Counted from the first letter of the stretch, positions 9,660 to 18,177 are shown. The stretch is 64,000 nucleotides of DNA from an uncultured Gemmiger sp. (GCA_944388245.1 CALXIA010000001.1:36474-100473), one strand, 5' to 3'. The notes: generated by a model from the letters alone, not told the origin. Translations and numbers: made by a program.

Positions 9660-10292
9660 ATCAAACCATCCTCTTTATGAGCTTGACCGCGCTTTCTAAA
9701 AAGTCGGACATTTCCTCTTTTGTCAATATATCTTTTTTGCCTGTGTATCCTTTTTATAATAAGCAAAAAGTGGCTGGATTTTCTGTTGTGTTGTTTATTT
9801 GCGGTTTTTTGCGCTATATTTGATGTTTTTCCTCCGTTTCGGCTATATAATTTGAAACAAAAACAACCGGAAAATGTCGGTTGTGAATTGTAGCCTGATT
9901 GCCTTGCATACCGGTTCACATCCACAATATGAGGGCCTTGATAGCCCAGCGGAAATCGATTGGCCTTGGGGTATGCCTATGGGCGACGATTTGCCCAAAC
10001 ATGCAGAGTCGTTCATCCGCCTCGAGGTAGTAAACAGAATTTGTTTCTCTGTTTGCGTCGCAGCCAAGGCGTTCGACATTAAAGAACATATTCGATATTA
10101 TTACTATTATTATAAAAGAAAAGAAATGGGAAGTCTACAGTTTCTTAAGGAAAAAAGATGTCATTTTCTTACGCAGTTAGGGTGAAAATTTACGGTCGAG
10201 TCAAGCCCTAGAAGGGCATCGTACCGGCAATCCTCTCAAGAGGCACTGAAAAATCTGCCACTTGCATCACTTGCCCCTTTCGCTAAAGCATA
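9660..10292. other. AT-richer intergenic stretch, no convincing intact gene
   Basis: This stretch separates the pilus operon from the tRNA-Ala hairpin. It should contain the operon promoter; a TTGACA reading toward the sortase sits near 9720-9725, but the matching -10 is poor. A short minus-strand frame (9843-10079) contains 'PIGIPQGQSISAGLS', which resembles reverse-transcriptase motif PQGxxxSxxLS, with no intact domain around it. Otherwise I see nothing coding here. Confidence 0.5.
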
Positions 10293-10342
10293 CAACGGAA
10301 AGAGACCGCCCCGCGAAAACGCGGGGCGGTCTCTTTCCGTTG
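10293..10342. terminator. Long perfect hairpin downstream of tRNA-Ala
   Basis: A 22-23 bp perfect inverted repeat (10293-10314 with 10321-10342) closes on an AAAA loop. It lies 43 nt past the 3' end of the minus-strand tRNA-Ala and is probably its terminator, although no long U-run follows. Confidence 0.6.
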
Positions 10343-10385
10343 CATCCGACAAACCGCCAAGGTGCGGTTCGTCTAACGCTTCATA

Positions 10386-10461
10386 TGGTGGACCTGGAGG
10401 GATTCGAACCCTTGACCTCTGCGATGCGAACGCAGCGCTCTCCCAGCTGAGCTACAGGCCC
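10386..10461 (-). tRNA. tRNA-Ala(CGC)
   Basis: A 76-nt cloverleaf on the minus strand with encoded CCA (10386-10388). The acceptor pairs GGGCCTG with CAGGTCC, the anticodon arm is CTGCG-TTCGCAT-CGCAG giving anticodon CGC, and the T-loop is the standard GGTTCGAATCC. A strong promoter lies just upstream. Confidence 0.95.
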
Positions 10462-10474
10462 ACGGCACTTGAAT

Positions 10475-10503
10475 ACTATAAAACATTTGTTCTGAATTGT
10501 CAA
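10475..10503 (-). promoter_or_regulatory. tRNA-Ala promoter
   Basis: Minus strand TTGACA, 17-nt spacer, TATAGT, ending 14 nt before the tRNA 5' end. Confidence 0.75.
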
Positions 10504-10661
10504 GCCTTTTTTCCAAGATCGGCCAAAAAACTTTTTGAGCAATCCAAATTGCGGCCGTGACGAAAAATGACGATTTTTTCTCCTTGCAGTCAGGCGGTGC
10601 CGGGGGTATGCTCAAAAGAGGGAACTTTAGTAAAAAAATATGTGAGGCGGGGTTGTATTTG

Positions 10662-10940
10662 ATGAAACAAAAAGAAATCTGCCGGTTCGTGCACTCGTTT
10701 TCTGCGTTGGGGCACTTGCAGGCAGAGGGGAAGATGGTGTATGCTCTATATGAAGAAGGGCCTCAGAATTGGCGTATTTGCCTGGAGTACCAGCAAAAAA
10801 CGGGATGCTGGGAGGATTCCTGCGTGATCGGGCCGCTGGCCCGGCCGGCGGCTGTACAGCTGGTGCAATGCTTGTATGAAAACGCGGTCTTGCGGGAAAA
10901 CTGGCAGGATGTACTGCATGAGCTGATGCAAAAATTCTGA
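10662..10940 (+). CDS. Small DUF6514-like protein
   Basis: Soluble protein of 92 residues of unknown function. The C-terminal half, with 'LARPAAVQLVQCLYENAVL' and a 'DVLHELM' ending, resembles the DUF6514 pattern of small Clostridia proteins; this is pattern memory, not a search. The chosen ATG at 10662 follows GAGGCGGGG. It lies 21 nt upstream of the Spo0A-like gene on the same strand, so the two are probably co-transcribed, and it may belong to the same regulatory unit. Confidence 0.6.
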   Translation: MKQKEICRFVHSFSALGHLQAEGKMVYALYEEGPQNWRICLEYQQKTGCWEDSCVIGPLARPAAVQLVQCLYENAVLRENWQDVLHELMQKF

Positions 10941-10961
10941 TGGAAAGGCGGTGCGAACCGA

Positions 10962-11705
10962 ATGCGCGAAACCGACTGTCAGTGGCCCGTACTGAATCTG
11001 TATCTTGCGGAGAGCAATGTCCAACAGCTGACGTTGCTGACAGATTACTTTTCCATGCGCCCTGAATTTGCGGTTCGGGGCACATTTACCGAGGGGCGCG
11101 TGTTGCTGCGCGCGCTGCGGGAACGTCCGGTGGATCTGGTGATCACCTCACTGGAACTCAGGGGCGATATGGACGCCTATGAACTGTTGGTGGCTATGCG
11201 GGAAACGGGGCTGCCCCGTCTTCCCGGCGTGATCGTGGTGTTTGACGCGGAACTGCCCGCTTTGCAAAGCCGATGTTTGCGGGCCGGGGCGGCCTACTAT
11301 CTGGTCAAACCCTATACCTTGCGGCATCTGGCCGATCGGGCGCTGGACGTGGGCGGGAGTCTGGGCGCCGACGTGCGGGACCCGCTGGATATCTGGCTGG
11401 TGCGGGCCGGGCTGAAGCCGGACGACAGCTTCTATCCGTGCTTTCGCCGCTGCCTGCAGGCGGCGATGGCCTGCGGCCCGCACTTCGCGCTGCTCAAACA
11501 GGTTTACATACCCGCCGCCCAGGCCGGGAAGGTCAGCGTTTCTGCGGTGGATACCAGCATGCGGCGCGCGCTGAAAACCTTGGAGAGCCGGGATACCGGG
11601 TTGTACCGGCAGATGTGCGAGCGGTTCGAGCAGGAGCATCCCGGTAAGCGGATGACTAGCAAAACGGTATTGGAGTATATGGCAAATCTGGCGCGGGGCG
11701 GGTAA
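10962..11705 (+). CDS. Spo0A-like response regulator with degenerate receiver
   Basis: Protein of 247 residues. Residues about 10-125 have the receiver fold pattern, but the phospho-acceptor position reads Ser63 ('VDLVITSLEL', where a receiver has Asp), the acidic pair is Glu17-Ser18 and not Asp-Asp, and the switch Thr/Ser after beta-4 is not Thr/Ser. The conserved Lys116 ('YYLVKPY') remains. Residues about 135-245 resemble the Spo0A C-terminal DNA-binding domain ('VSVSAVDTSMRRALKTLE' parallels the helix-turn-helix of Spo0A, and there is a late 'KRMTSKTVLEYMANL'). It is likely a DNA-binding regulator that does not work by Asp phosphorylation. The next gene is a kinase-like protein that lacks its His. 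Confidence 0.75.
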   Translation: MRETDCQWPVLNLYLAESNVQQLTLLTDYFSMRPEFAVRGTFTEGRVLLRALRERPVDLVITSLELRGDMDAYELLVAMRETGLPRLPGVIVVFDAELPALQSRCLRAGAAYYLVKPYTLRHLADRALDVGGSLGADVRDPLDIWLVRAGLKPDDSFYPCFRRCLQAAMACGPHFALLKQVYIPAAQAGKVSVSAVDTSMRRALKTLESRDTGLYRQMCERFEQEHPGKRMTSKTVLEYMANLARGG

Positions 11706-11732
11706 AGCAGCTTATTTTGCGGAGGTATGAGT

Positions 11733-12542
11733 ATGGGTGACCCCAGGAATGTACAGGATCCGGAACAACACGCGCAGGCTTTTTTGAACAGCTTCTGCCA
11801 GGATATTGAGAGCCCGCTGAATGTGATCCTTACCGGCACGGAACTGCTGGCCGAGGCTGGCCGCCGCAGTCCCGGCTGCTATACCCCGCAGCAGGAGCGC
11901 GCGATCCAGAGCATCCAGGACAGCGCCGCTGTTCTGGGGCGGATGGCGGAAAATATTCTGGACGCCTACCAGTGCCGCGCCGGCGGTATGACCACCCGGC
12001 GGCAGGCGCTGGAACTGGTTTCGCATTTTTCCCAGCTGGCGGAGCTGGTGCGTCCCTGCGCCGCCCGCCAGGGGGTGGAGCTCTCCTTCCAGGCGCAGGC
12101 GGAAACGCTGGTCGTTATGACCGACCGGGTGCTGGCGGACCGGGTCGTGCTGAATCTGCTCTCCAACGCGGTATACCATGGCGGAGCCCGGGGCCATGTG
12201 TGGATCGAATTGAAACCGGACGGGGCACAGTGCCGCTTCCTGGTGCGGGACGACGGCCCCGGTCTGCCCGCGGCGATGGTCGCCCAGCTGAATGAGGACG
12301 CGCCGGCGCCGCCGCCCGCCACCCGCGGCGGCGGGTTGGGGCTGTATCTGTGCCGGGAGTTCTGTCTTCTATTGGGCTGGCGCATGCGCCTGCAGACCGG
12401 CCCGGAGGGCACGGCGGTGGAACTGACCATCCCCGCCGACTGGATGAACGCCGGGGGCGAGCTGCGCTCCACCCCGGTCAACGCCCTGCTGGAGGCGGAC
12501 GATATGCGCCGGATGGTCCGGCGGGAATTTTCTCAGCTGTAA
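11733..12542 (+). CDS. Histidine-kinase-like protein without the phospho-acceptor His
   Basis: Soluble protein of 269 residues with no membrane or obvious sensor domain. A DHp-like helix region (about 15-75) reads 'FCQDIESPLNVIL' where active kinases have S-H-E-x-R-x-P-L; the His is Gln23. The ATPase domain is well preserved: N box 'NLLSNAVYHGG', G1 'DDGPGLP', G2 'GGGLGLYLC'. It probably binds ATP but cannot autophosphorylate at the usual site. The start at 11733 has GGAGGT six nt upstream; the ATG at 11727 directly abuts that site and is less likely. It is 27 nt after the Spo0A-like gene and followed by a strong terminator. Confidence 0.75.
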   Translation: MGDPRNVQDPEQHAQAFLNSFCQDIESPLNVILTGTELLAEAGRRSPGCYTPQQERAIQSIQDSAAVLGRMAENILDAYQCRAGGMTTRRQALELVSHFSQLAELVRPCAARQGVELSFQAQAETLVVMTDRVLADRVVLNLLSNAVYHGGARGHVWIELKPDGAQCRFLVRDDGPGLPAAMVAQLNEDAPAPPPATRGGGLGLYLCREFCLLLGWRMRLQTGPEGTAVELTIPADWMNAGGELRSTPVNALLEADDMRRMVRREFSQL

Positions 12543-12585
12543 ACCGGGCCAGTCTCCTGCCAGACGGGAGGCCGGTCGCTTTTTT
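12543..12585 (+). terminator. Terminator after the kinase-like gene
   Basis: A GC-rich hairpin (ACCGG...CCGGT outer arms with an inner CTCC/GGAG pairing) is followed by a run of six T at about 12580-12585. Confidence 0.6.
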
Positions 12586-12589
12586 GCCA

Positions 12590-12628
12590 AAAACCGGGCG
12601 GGACATGGCCGCTGTCCCGCCCGGTTTT
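12590..12628. terminator. Second perfect hairpin
   Basis: A 16-bp perfect stem, AAAACCGGGCGGGACA with its complement (12590-12605 / 12613-12628). The A-run and T-run at the ends could terminate transcription in either direction. Confidence 0.6.
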
Positions 12629-12669
12629 GCTGTGCGCAGGGCAAACCGTTCCCTTGCCTGGTTTTGGTG

Positions 12670-12698
12670 TTTACTTTGGCGTGGGTTTATTGTAAAAT
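12670..12698 (+). promoter_or_regulatory. Candidate promoter of the pyrH cluster
   Basis: TTTACT, 17-nt spacer, TAAAAT, 41 nt before the pyrH ATG and after two terminator hairpins. Confidence 0.5.
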
Positions 12699-12738
12699 AA
12701 AAGAAATCACAATGCAAGGAAACGGTGGATGAACAAGT

Positions 12739-13446
12739 ATGGCGATACGATACAAGCGGATTCTACTCAAACTCAGCGGCGAAGCGCTGGCCGGCGACAA
12801 GGGCGTCGGCTTTGATGAACCCACCCTGGAGGCGATCTGCGGGGGGATCAAGCAGGCCCGGGATCTGGGCGCCCAGATCGGCATCGTGGTGGGCGGCGGC
12901 AACTTCTGGCGGGGCCGCTCCAGCGGCAAGATGGAGCGCACCTGCGCGGACAAGATCGGCATGCTGGCCACGGTCATGAACTGCCTGGCGGTGGCCGACG
13001 CGCTGGAGCAGCAGGGGATGGAGACCTGCGTGATGAGTTCGCTGGCCATGCCGCAGGTGGCGCAGCCCTTTACCCGCGGCGAGGCGGTGCGCTATCTGGA
13101 GGCCGGCCGCGTGGTGCTGTTCGGCGGCGGCACCGGCAACCCCTTCTTCTCCACCGACAGCGCCTCGGCGCTGCGGGCGGCGGAGATCGGTGCGGATGTG
13201 ATGTTCAAGGCCACCATGGTGGACGGCGTGTACAACAAGGATCCCAAGAAGTATCCCGACGCTGTCAAGTACGATACCCTGACCTTCAGCCGGGTGCTGG
13301 AAGAGAAGCTGGGCGTGATGGACGCTACCGCCGCCGCCCTGTGCCGGGAGACCCACATGCCGGTGCTGGTGTTCGATATGCGGGACCCGGCCAACATCGC
13401 CCGCGCCGTGCAGGGCGAAGCGATCGGCACCCTGGTGAGCGAGTAA
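12739..13446 (+). CDS. pyrH: UMP kinase
   Basis: Cytosolic hexameric kinase phosphorylating UMP to UDP in pyrimidine synthesis. It is 235 residues, the usual length. The N-terminus 'KRILLKLSGEAL' is the amino-acid-kinase phosphate-binding segment, followed by 'VVGGGNFWRG', 'FGGGTGNPFFSTDSASALRA' and 'VDGVYNKDPKK', all PyrH hallmarks. It opens the conserved pyrH-frr-uppS-cdsA-dxr-rseP-ispG-polC series. Confidence 0.97.
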   Translation: MAIRYKRILLKLSGEALAGDKGVGFDEPTLEAICGGIKQARDLGAQIGIVVGGGNFWRGRSSGKMERTCADKIGMLATVMNCLAVADALEQQGMETCVMSSLAMPQVAQPFTRGEAVRYLEAGRVVLFGGGTGNPFFSTDSASALRAAEIGADVMFKATMVDGVYNKDPKKYPDAVKYDTLTFSRVLEEKLGVMDATAAALCRETHMPVLVFDMRDPANIARAVQGEAIGTLVSE

Positions 13447-13516
13447 AAACCGGGCAGATTGCCCATACAAAAAAGAAAAACGCGCCACTGACTTTGATCA
13501 CAAAAGGAGAATCAAC

Positions 13517-14071
13517 ATGAGCGAAATGACCAAGGTTTACGAGGAGAAAATGACCCAGAGCATCCACCATCTGGAAAAGGAGCTGGCTGCCGTGCGCGCC
13601 GGCCGGGCGAATCCCGCCGTTCTGGACAAGGTGACGGTGGACTACTACGGCACCCCCACCCCCATTCAGCAGGTGGCGGCGGTGGCGGTGGCCGAGGCCC
13701 GCATCCTGACCATCAGCCCCTGGGACGCCTCGCTGCTGCGCGCGATCGAAAAGGCGATCCAGACCAGCGATATCGGCATCAACCCCACCAACGACGGCCG
13801 GGTGATCCGGCTGGTGTTCCCGGCCCCCACCGAGGAGCGGCGCAAGCAGCTGGCCAAGGACGTGCAGAAGATGGGCGAGGACGCCAAGGTGGCGGTGCGC
13901 AACATCCGCCGCGACGCGCTGGATAAGTTCAAGGCTACCAAGAAGGCGGGCGAGGTCACCGAGGACGACCTGAAGAAGCTGGAAGAGCAGATGCAGAAGG
14001 CCACCGACAAGGCGGTCAAGGCGATCGACAAGGTCTGCGAGGAGAAGAACCGGGAGATCATGGAGATCTGA
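13517..14071 (+). CDS. frr: Ribosome recycling factor
   Basis: Splits post-termination ribosomes together with EF-G. It is 184 residues, full length, with the canonical 'AVRAGRANPAVLDKVTVDYYGTPTP' region (residues about 25-50) and the C-terminal helix ending in 'AIDKVCEEKNREIMEI'. The start has AAAAGGAG eight nt upstream. It follows pyrH by 70 nt. Confidence 0.97.
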   Translation: MSEMTKVYEEKMTQSIHHLEKELAAVRAGRANPAVLDKVTVDYYGTPTPIQQVAAVAVAEARILTISPWDASLLRAIEKAIQTSDIGINPTNDGRVIRLVFPAPTEERRKQLAKDVQKMGEDAKVAVRNIRRDALDKFKATKKAGEVTEDDLKKLEEQMQKATDKAVKAIDKVCEEKNREIMEI

Positions 14072-14251
14072 TCGGCTTTTTGGCCGAACAGGGGCGCGGT
14101 CTTTACGGCCGAGCATGGAGGAGGACACCCGCCGGGCGCTGCGGTATACAAAGCCCGGTCCCGGGCGATACGGCGCGCGGCAAAGGCGCCTTCCTGCTTT
14201 GTGCTCGGCGCTTTTGTGTAAAGCCGCCCCGCATGGAAAGGAGCTGGCAGC

Positions 14252-14965
14252 ATGGAGCACGCGGCGGATTTTGCCCGCGGCCTGAGCATTGGCATTATTA
14301 TGGACGGGAACGGCCGCTGGGCCAAAAAGCGGGGCCTGCCCCGCACCGCCGGCCATAAGCGGGGCGCGGAGGTGTTTCAGGACATCACCCGCTACTGCAA
14401 CTCGCTGGGGGTCGCGTCGGTCTATTTTTACGCCTTTTCCACCGAAAACTGGCGCCGCCCCGCCGACGAGGTGGGGGCGATCCTGCGGCTGTTCGGGGAA
14501 TACCTGATCAAGGCCTTTGACTACGAGAAGGAGAACAACCGGGTGGTGTTTTTAGGGGACCGCACCGCCCTGTCCGCGGACTATCAGCGCAAGATGAACG
14601 AGATCGAGACCCGCACCGCCCACAACACCGGTATGGTGCTGAACGTGGCGGTCAACTACGGCGGGCGGCAGGAGATCACCCGGGCGGCCCGCCTGCTGGC
14701 GGAGGAGGTCCGTCAGGGGAAACTGGATCCGGACCAGATCACCGAGCAGCTGCTCAGCGACCGGATGTACACCGCCGGCCAGAAGGACCCGGATTTCATC
14801 CTGCGTCCCAGCGGGGAAAAGCGCCTGTCCAACTTCATGCTGTGGCAGGCGGCGTACTCGGAACTGGTGGAGATGGACGTGCTCTGGCCGGACTTCACCC
14901 GCCATGACCTGGACCTGGCCATAGAGGAGTTCAACCGGCGCTCCCGCCGGTTTGGAGGGGTCTAG
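14252..14965 (+). CDS. uppS: Undecaprenyl diphosphate synthase (isoprenyl transferase)
   Basis: Condenses IPP units onto FPP to make the C55 carrier lipid for wall polymers. It is 237 residues. Motif I 'IIMDGNGRWAKKRG' carries the catalytic Asp; 'YAFSTENWRRP' and the C-terminal 'SNFMLWQAAYSEL' region are intact. The usual RTSGE motif reads RPSGE here, one substitution at a conserved position. The ATG at 14252 follows AAAGGAG. It is preceded by a 180-nt gap containing GC-rich inverted repeats but no gene I can support, and followed by cdsA with 37 nt between. Confidence 0.95.
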   Translation: MEHAADFARGLSIGIIMDGNGRWAKKRGLPRTAGHKRGAEVFQDITRYCNSLGVASVYFYAFSTENWRRPADEVGAILRLFGEYLIKAFDYEKENNRVVFLGDRTALSADYQRKMNEIETRTAHNTGMVLNVAVNYGGRQEITRAARLLAEEVRQGKLDPDQITEQLLSDRMYTAGQKDPDFILRPSGEKRLSNFMLWQAAYSELVEMDVLWPDFTRHDLDLAIEEFNRRSRRFGGV

Positions 14966-15002
14966 TCCGGGAATACTACATACCGAAAGTGGGGGAGCCT
15001 AT

Positions 15003-15875
15003 TTGAAAACGCGAATCATCACCTCCGCCGTGGCGCTGGTCGTTCTGGCGCTGGTGTTGGTGTTGTTTGACAGCGTGTGGTTCAATCTGATCGTGGCCGC
15101 GGTCTGTTTGCTGGCGGAGTGGGAGATCTACCATGCCTTCGGCTTCGGCAAACGGCAGTGGATGGTGTTTGCGCCGCTGGTGCCCTACACCGCGCTGGTC
15201 ATGGTGTCCACCGTGCCGGCCGCCTGGGCGGTGCTGCTGCCCAGTTCGCTGCTGGTGGCGCTGTATCTGTGCGTCTGCCTGATCTGGCGGCACGCCGAGT
15301 TGGATTTTGCCCGGATGAGCGGCGTGGTCTGCTTTTCCGGCCTGGTGATCCTGTGCTTTTATTCCCTGGTCTATCTCAAGCATCTGCTGCCGATGGAACA
15401 GTACGGCAACGACGCCATCTACTTTATCCTGCTGATCCTGGGCATGGCCTGGGGTGGCGATTCGGCCGCCTATTTTACCGGCCGTTTTCTGGGCAAACAC
15501 AAGCTGGCCCCGGTGGTCAGCCCGAATAAAACGGTGGAGGGCGCCGTGGGCGGCGTGTTCGGCTCCATGCTGCTGGCGGTGCTCATCACCGCGGTCTACA
15601 AGCAGATCGGCGGCTTGTACAGCCTGATGTTCAGCGGCGTCGGGGTCACCTGGCAGACCTATGTGTTTATCGCCATCATGGGGGCGGTTGGCTCCGGGCT
15701 GGGGATCCTGGGGGATCTGTTCGCCTCGGTGGTCAAGCGCCAGCAGGGCATCAAGGACTACGGCAAGATTTTTCCCGGTCACGGCGGAATTTTGGACCGG
15801 TTTGACAGCGTAATGTTTATTGCTCCCTTTGTGACGCTGGCGGTCACGCTGGTGTTCTACCGGGTGACGCGGTGA
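15003..15875 (+). CDS. cdsA: Phosphatidate cytidylyltransferase
   Basis: Integral membrane enzyme making CDP-diacylglycerol from phosphatidate and CTP. The C-terminal signature 'IKDYGKIFPGHGGILDRFDS' is diagnostic, and 'WGGDSAAYFTGRFLGKHKLAP' precedes it. Six to eight hydrophobic segments are visible. I start at TTG 15003, preceded by GGGGGAG at about 6 nt; an earlier in-frame TTG at 14952 would overlap uppS and adds a non-hydrophobic leader. About 290 residues. Confidence 0.95.
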   Translation: MKTRIITSAVALVVLALVLVLFDSVWFNLIVAAVCLLAEWEIYHAFGFGKRQWMVFAPLVPYTALVMVSTVPAAWAVLLPSSLLVALYLCVCLIWRHAELDFARMSGVVCFSGLVILCFYSLVYLKHLLPMEQYGNDAIYFILLILGMAWGGDSAAYFTGRFLGKHKLAPVVSPNKTVEGAVGGVFGSMLLAVLITAVYKQIGGLYSLMFSGVGVTWQTYVFIAIMGAVGSGLGILGDLFASVVKRQQGIKDYGKIFPGHGGILDRFDSVMFIAPFVTLAVTLVFYRVTR

Positions 15876-15885
15876 GGTGCAGAGT

Positions 15886-17034
15886 ATGAGTAAAACGATC
15901 ACATTGCTGGGTTCCACCGGCTCCATCGGCACCCAGAGCCTGGATGTGATCCGGGCGCAAGGGTACCGGGTCCACGGCCTGGCGGCCCACTCCCGGGTGG
16001 ATCTTTTGCTGCAGCAGGTGCGGGAGTTCCGGCCTGACTGGGTGGCGGTGGTGGATCAGGCCGCTGCCGACAGGATGGAGAGCCTGTTGGCGGGCCTGCC
16101 TGCCCCGCCCCGGCTGCTGCGCGGGCCGGATGGTTTGATCGAGCTGGCACGCCACCCGGTGGACGCGGTGCTCAACGCCGTGGTGGGCATCGCGGGGCTG
16201 GGGGCTACCCTGGCCGCCATCGAGAGCGGCAACGACGTGGCCCTGGCCAACAAGGAGAGCCTGGTCACCGGCGGGCATCTGGTCACCGAGGCGGTGCGTA
16301 AAAACGGCGTGCATCTGCTGCCGGTGGACAGCGAACACTCCGCCATCTTCCAGTGCCTGCAGGATGCCCACTCGGCCAAGACCCTCACCAAGATCCTGCT
16401 CACCGCCTCCGGCGGGCCGTTCTTCGGGATGAAGCGGGACCAGCTGGCCGGCAAGACCCGGGCCGACGCCCTGAAACATCCCAACTGGAACATGGGGGCC
16501 AAGATCACCATCGACTCCGCCACCCTGATGAACAAGGGCCTGGAACTGATTGAGGCGGTGTGGCTGTTCGGCCTGCCGCCGGAGAAGATCCAGATCGTGG
16601 TGCAGCGCCAGAGCGTGATCCATTCCATGGTCCAGTTTGCCGACAATTCGGTGCTGGCCCAGCTGGGGGTGCCGGATATGCGCATCCCCATCCAGTACGC
16701 CCTCACCTGGCCGGAGCGTGTGCCCGGCCCGGCCCCGGAACTGGACTTCGCCACCCTCAAACAGCTGACCTTCGACGTGGCCGACGAGGAGACCTTCCGC
16801 TGCCTGGCCGCCTGCAAGAAGGCCATCGCCAAAGGCGGGCTGGCCCCCTGCGCGGCCAACGGCGCCAACGAGGAGGCGGTGCGGCTGTTTTTGGAGGATA
16901 AGATCGGCTTTCTGGATATCGGCCGCCTGGTGGAGGCCGTGGTGGACAGCGATTCCTTCGGAGGAACCTATTCGTTGCCGGACGTGTACGAGTGCGACCG
17001 GCAGGCCCGCCGTTTTGTGCAGGCCCATCTTTAA
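15886..17034 (+). CDS. dxr: 1-deoxy-D-xylulose-5-phosphate reductoisomerase
   Basis: Second committed enzyme of the MEP isoprenoid pathway, converting DXP to MEP with NADPH and a divalent metal. Visible: the NADPH-binding 'LLGSTGSIGTQSLDV' (residues 6-20), 'ALANKESLVTGG', the metal/substrate stretch 'LPVDSEHSAIFQCLQ', and 'NWNMGAKITIDSATLMNKGLELIEA'. About 382 residues, full length. ATG 15886 has GAGGTG upstream; a GTG nine nt earlier is possible. It lies 10 nt after cdsA. Confidence 0.97.
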   Translation: MSKTITLLGSTGSIGTQSLDVIRAQGYRVHGLAAHSRVDLLLQQVREFRPDWVAVVDQAAADRMESLLAGLPAPPRLLRGPDGLIELARHPVDAVLNAVVGIAGLGATLAAIESGNDVALANKESLVTGGHLVTEAVRKNGVHLLPVDSEHSAIFQCLQDAHSAKTLTKILLTASGGPFFGMKRDQLAGKTRADALKHPNWNMGAKITIDSATLMNKGLELIEAVWLFGLPPEKIQIVVQRQSVIHSMVQFADNSVLAQLGVPDMRIPIQYALTWPERVPGPAPELDFATLKQLTFDVADEETFRCLAACKKAIAKGGLAPCAANGANEEAVRLFLEDKIGFLDIGRLVEAVVDSDSFGGTYSLPDVYECDRQARRFVQAHL

Positions 17035-17083
17035 CAAAACGCCCGGTATTGCGGCTTCGGGGCGGGGAAAGTGAGAGTATGCC

Positions 17084-18157
17084 ATGTCCACATTGATAAC
17101 CCTGATCGCCGCCGTTGTGGTCTTCGGCCTGGTGATCGCCTTTCATGAGTTCGGCCACTTCATCACCGCCAAATGGTGCGGGATCCAGGTCAACGAGTTT
17201 TCCATCGGAATGGGCCCGGCGGTCTTCGCCCGCATCCGGGGCGGCACCCGGTACAGCATCCGGGCCCTGCCCATCGGCGGCTATGTGAGTATGGAAGGGG
17301 AGTTCAGCGACGAGGAAGACCCCCTTGCTGACGATGTGCCCGCCGAACTCAAGACCGGCAAACCCTTTGACCGGGTCAGCATCCCGCGCCGGGCGCTGGT
17401 GATGGCCGCGGGCGCGATCATGAACTTCATCCTGGGCTTCCTGGTGCTGGTGGTGCTGCTGAGCGGCCAGGAGTACCTGGTCACCCGCCAGGTGGCCCAG
17501 ATCACCGAGGGCTCCGGCGCCCAGCTGGCCGGGCTGCAGCTGGGGGATACGGTGTATTCCATCAACGGCCGGCGCTGCTTTGTGGCCACGGATATCGTCT
17601 ATGAACTGGAGCGCGCGATCGGCGGCACGGCGGATTTTGTGGTCCTGCGGGACGGCAAAAAAATCAGCCTGCCCGACGTGTCCCTGACCACCGTCACCGC
17701 CGAGGACGGCAGCACCTACAAGGATATGGGCTTCAAGGTGCTGGCCACCGAGAAAACGGTGGGCGGGGTGCTGTACCAGTCGGTGCAGTATACCGCCTAC
17801 TACGGGCGGCTGGTCTTCCGCACCCTGGTGGACCTGTTCACCGGCAACGCCAGCGTCAACGATCTGTCCGGCCCGGTGGGCATCGTAAGCGCCATCGGCC
17901 AGGCGGTGTCCATGGGGCTGACCGAACTGCTCAGCCTGCTGGCCCTGATCACCATCAACCTGGGCATCATGAATCTGCTGCCCGTCCCCGCGCTGGACGG
18001 CGGCCGTCTGCTGTTTCTGCTGGTGGAGGCGGTCATCCGCCGGCCCATCCCCGCCCGGTTCCAGATGTGGGTCAACCTGGCGGGCATGGCCTGCCTGCTG
18101 TTGCTGATCGCCTTCGCAACCTATAACGACATTGGCCGTCTGCTGTTTTCAGCCTGA
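17084..18157 (+). CDS. rseP: Site-2 intramembrane zinc metalloprotease (RseP/RasP family)
   Basis: Membrane protease of regulated intramembrane proteolysis. It is 357 residues. HExxH reads 'HEFGH' in the first membrane helix (residues about 21-25), a PDZ domain lies about 130-200 ('SGAQLAGLQLGDTVYSING'), and the second metal-ligand motif 'PVPALDGGRLLF' is in a late helix. It sits between dxr and ispG as usual in Firmicutes. Confidence 0.95.
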   Translation: MSTLITLIAAVVVFGLVIAFHEFGHFITAKWCGIQVNEFSIGMGPAVFARIRGGTRYSIRALPIGGYVSMEGEFSDEEDPLADDVPAELKTGKPFDRVSIPRRALVMAAGAIMNFILGFLVLVVLLSGQEYLVTRQVAQITEGSGAQLAGLQLGDTVYSINGRRCFVATDIVYELERAIGGTADFVVLRDGKKISLPDVSLTTVTAEDGSTYKDMGFKVLATEKTVGGVLYQSVQYTAYYGRLVFRTLVDLFTGNASVNDLSGPVGIVSAIGQAVSMGLTELLSLLALITINLGIMNLLPVPALDGGRLLFLLVEAVIRRPIPARFQMWVNLAGMACLLLLIAFATYNDIGRLLFSA

Positions 18158-18177
18158 CTGGCCGAGGAGGTAAAACA

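Noticed and set aside
9874-10185. Plus-strand 103-codon frame
   Set aside because: It has a poly-Tyr stretch from a simple TAT repeat and no family resemblance or ribosome-binding site; it lies in the AT-rich intergenic region.
14080-14251. Possible small gene between frr and uppS
   Set aside because: The plus frame is rich in Arg/Gly/Pro with no ribosome-binding site and overlaps inverted repeats; it looks like spacer.
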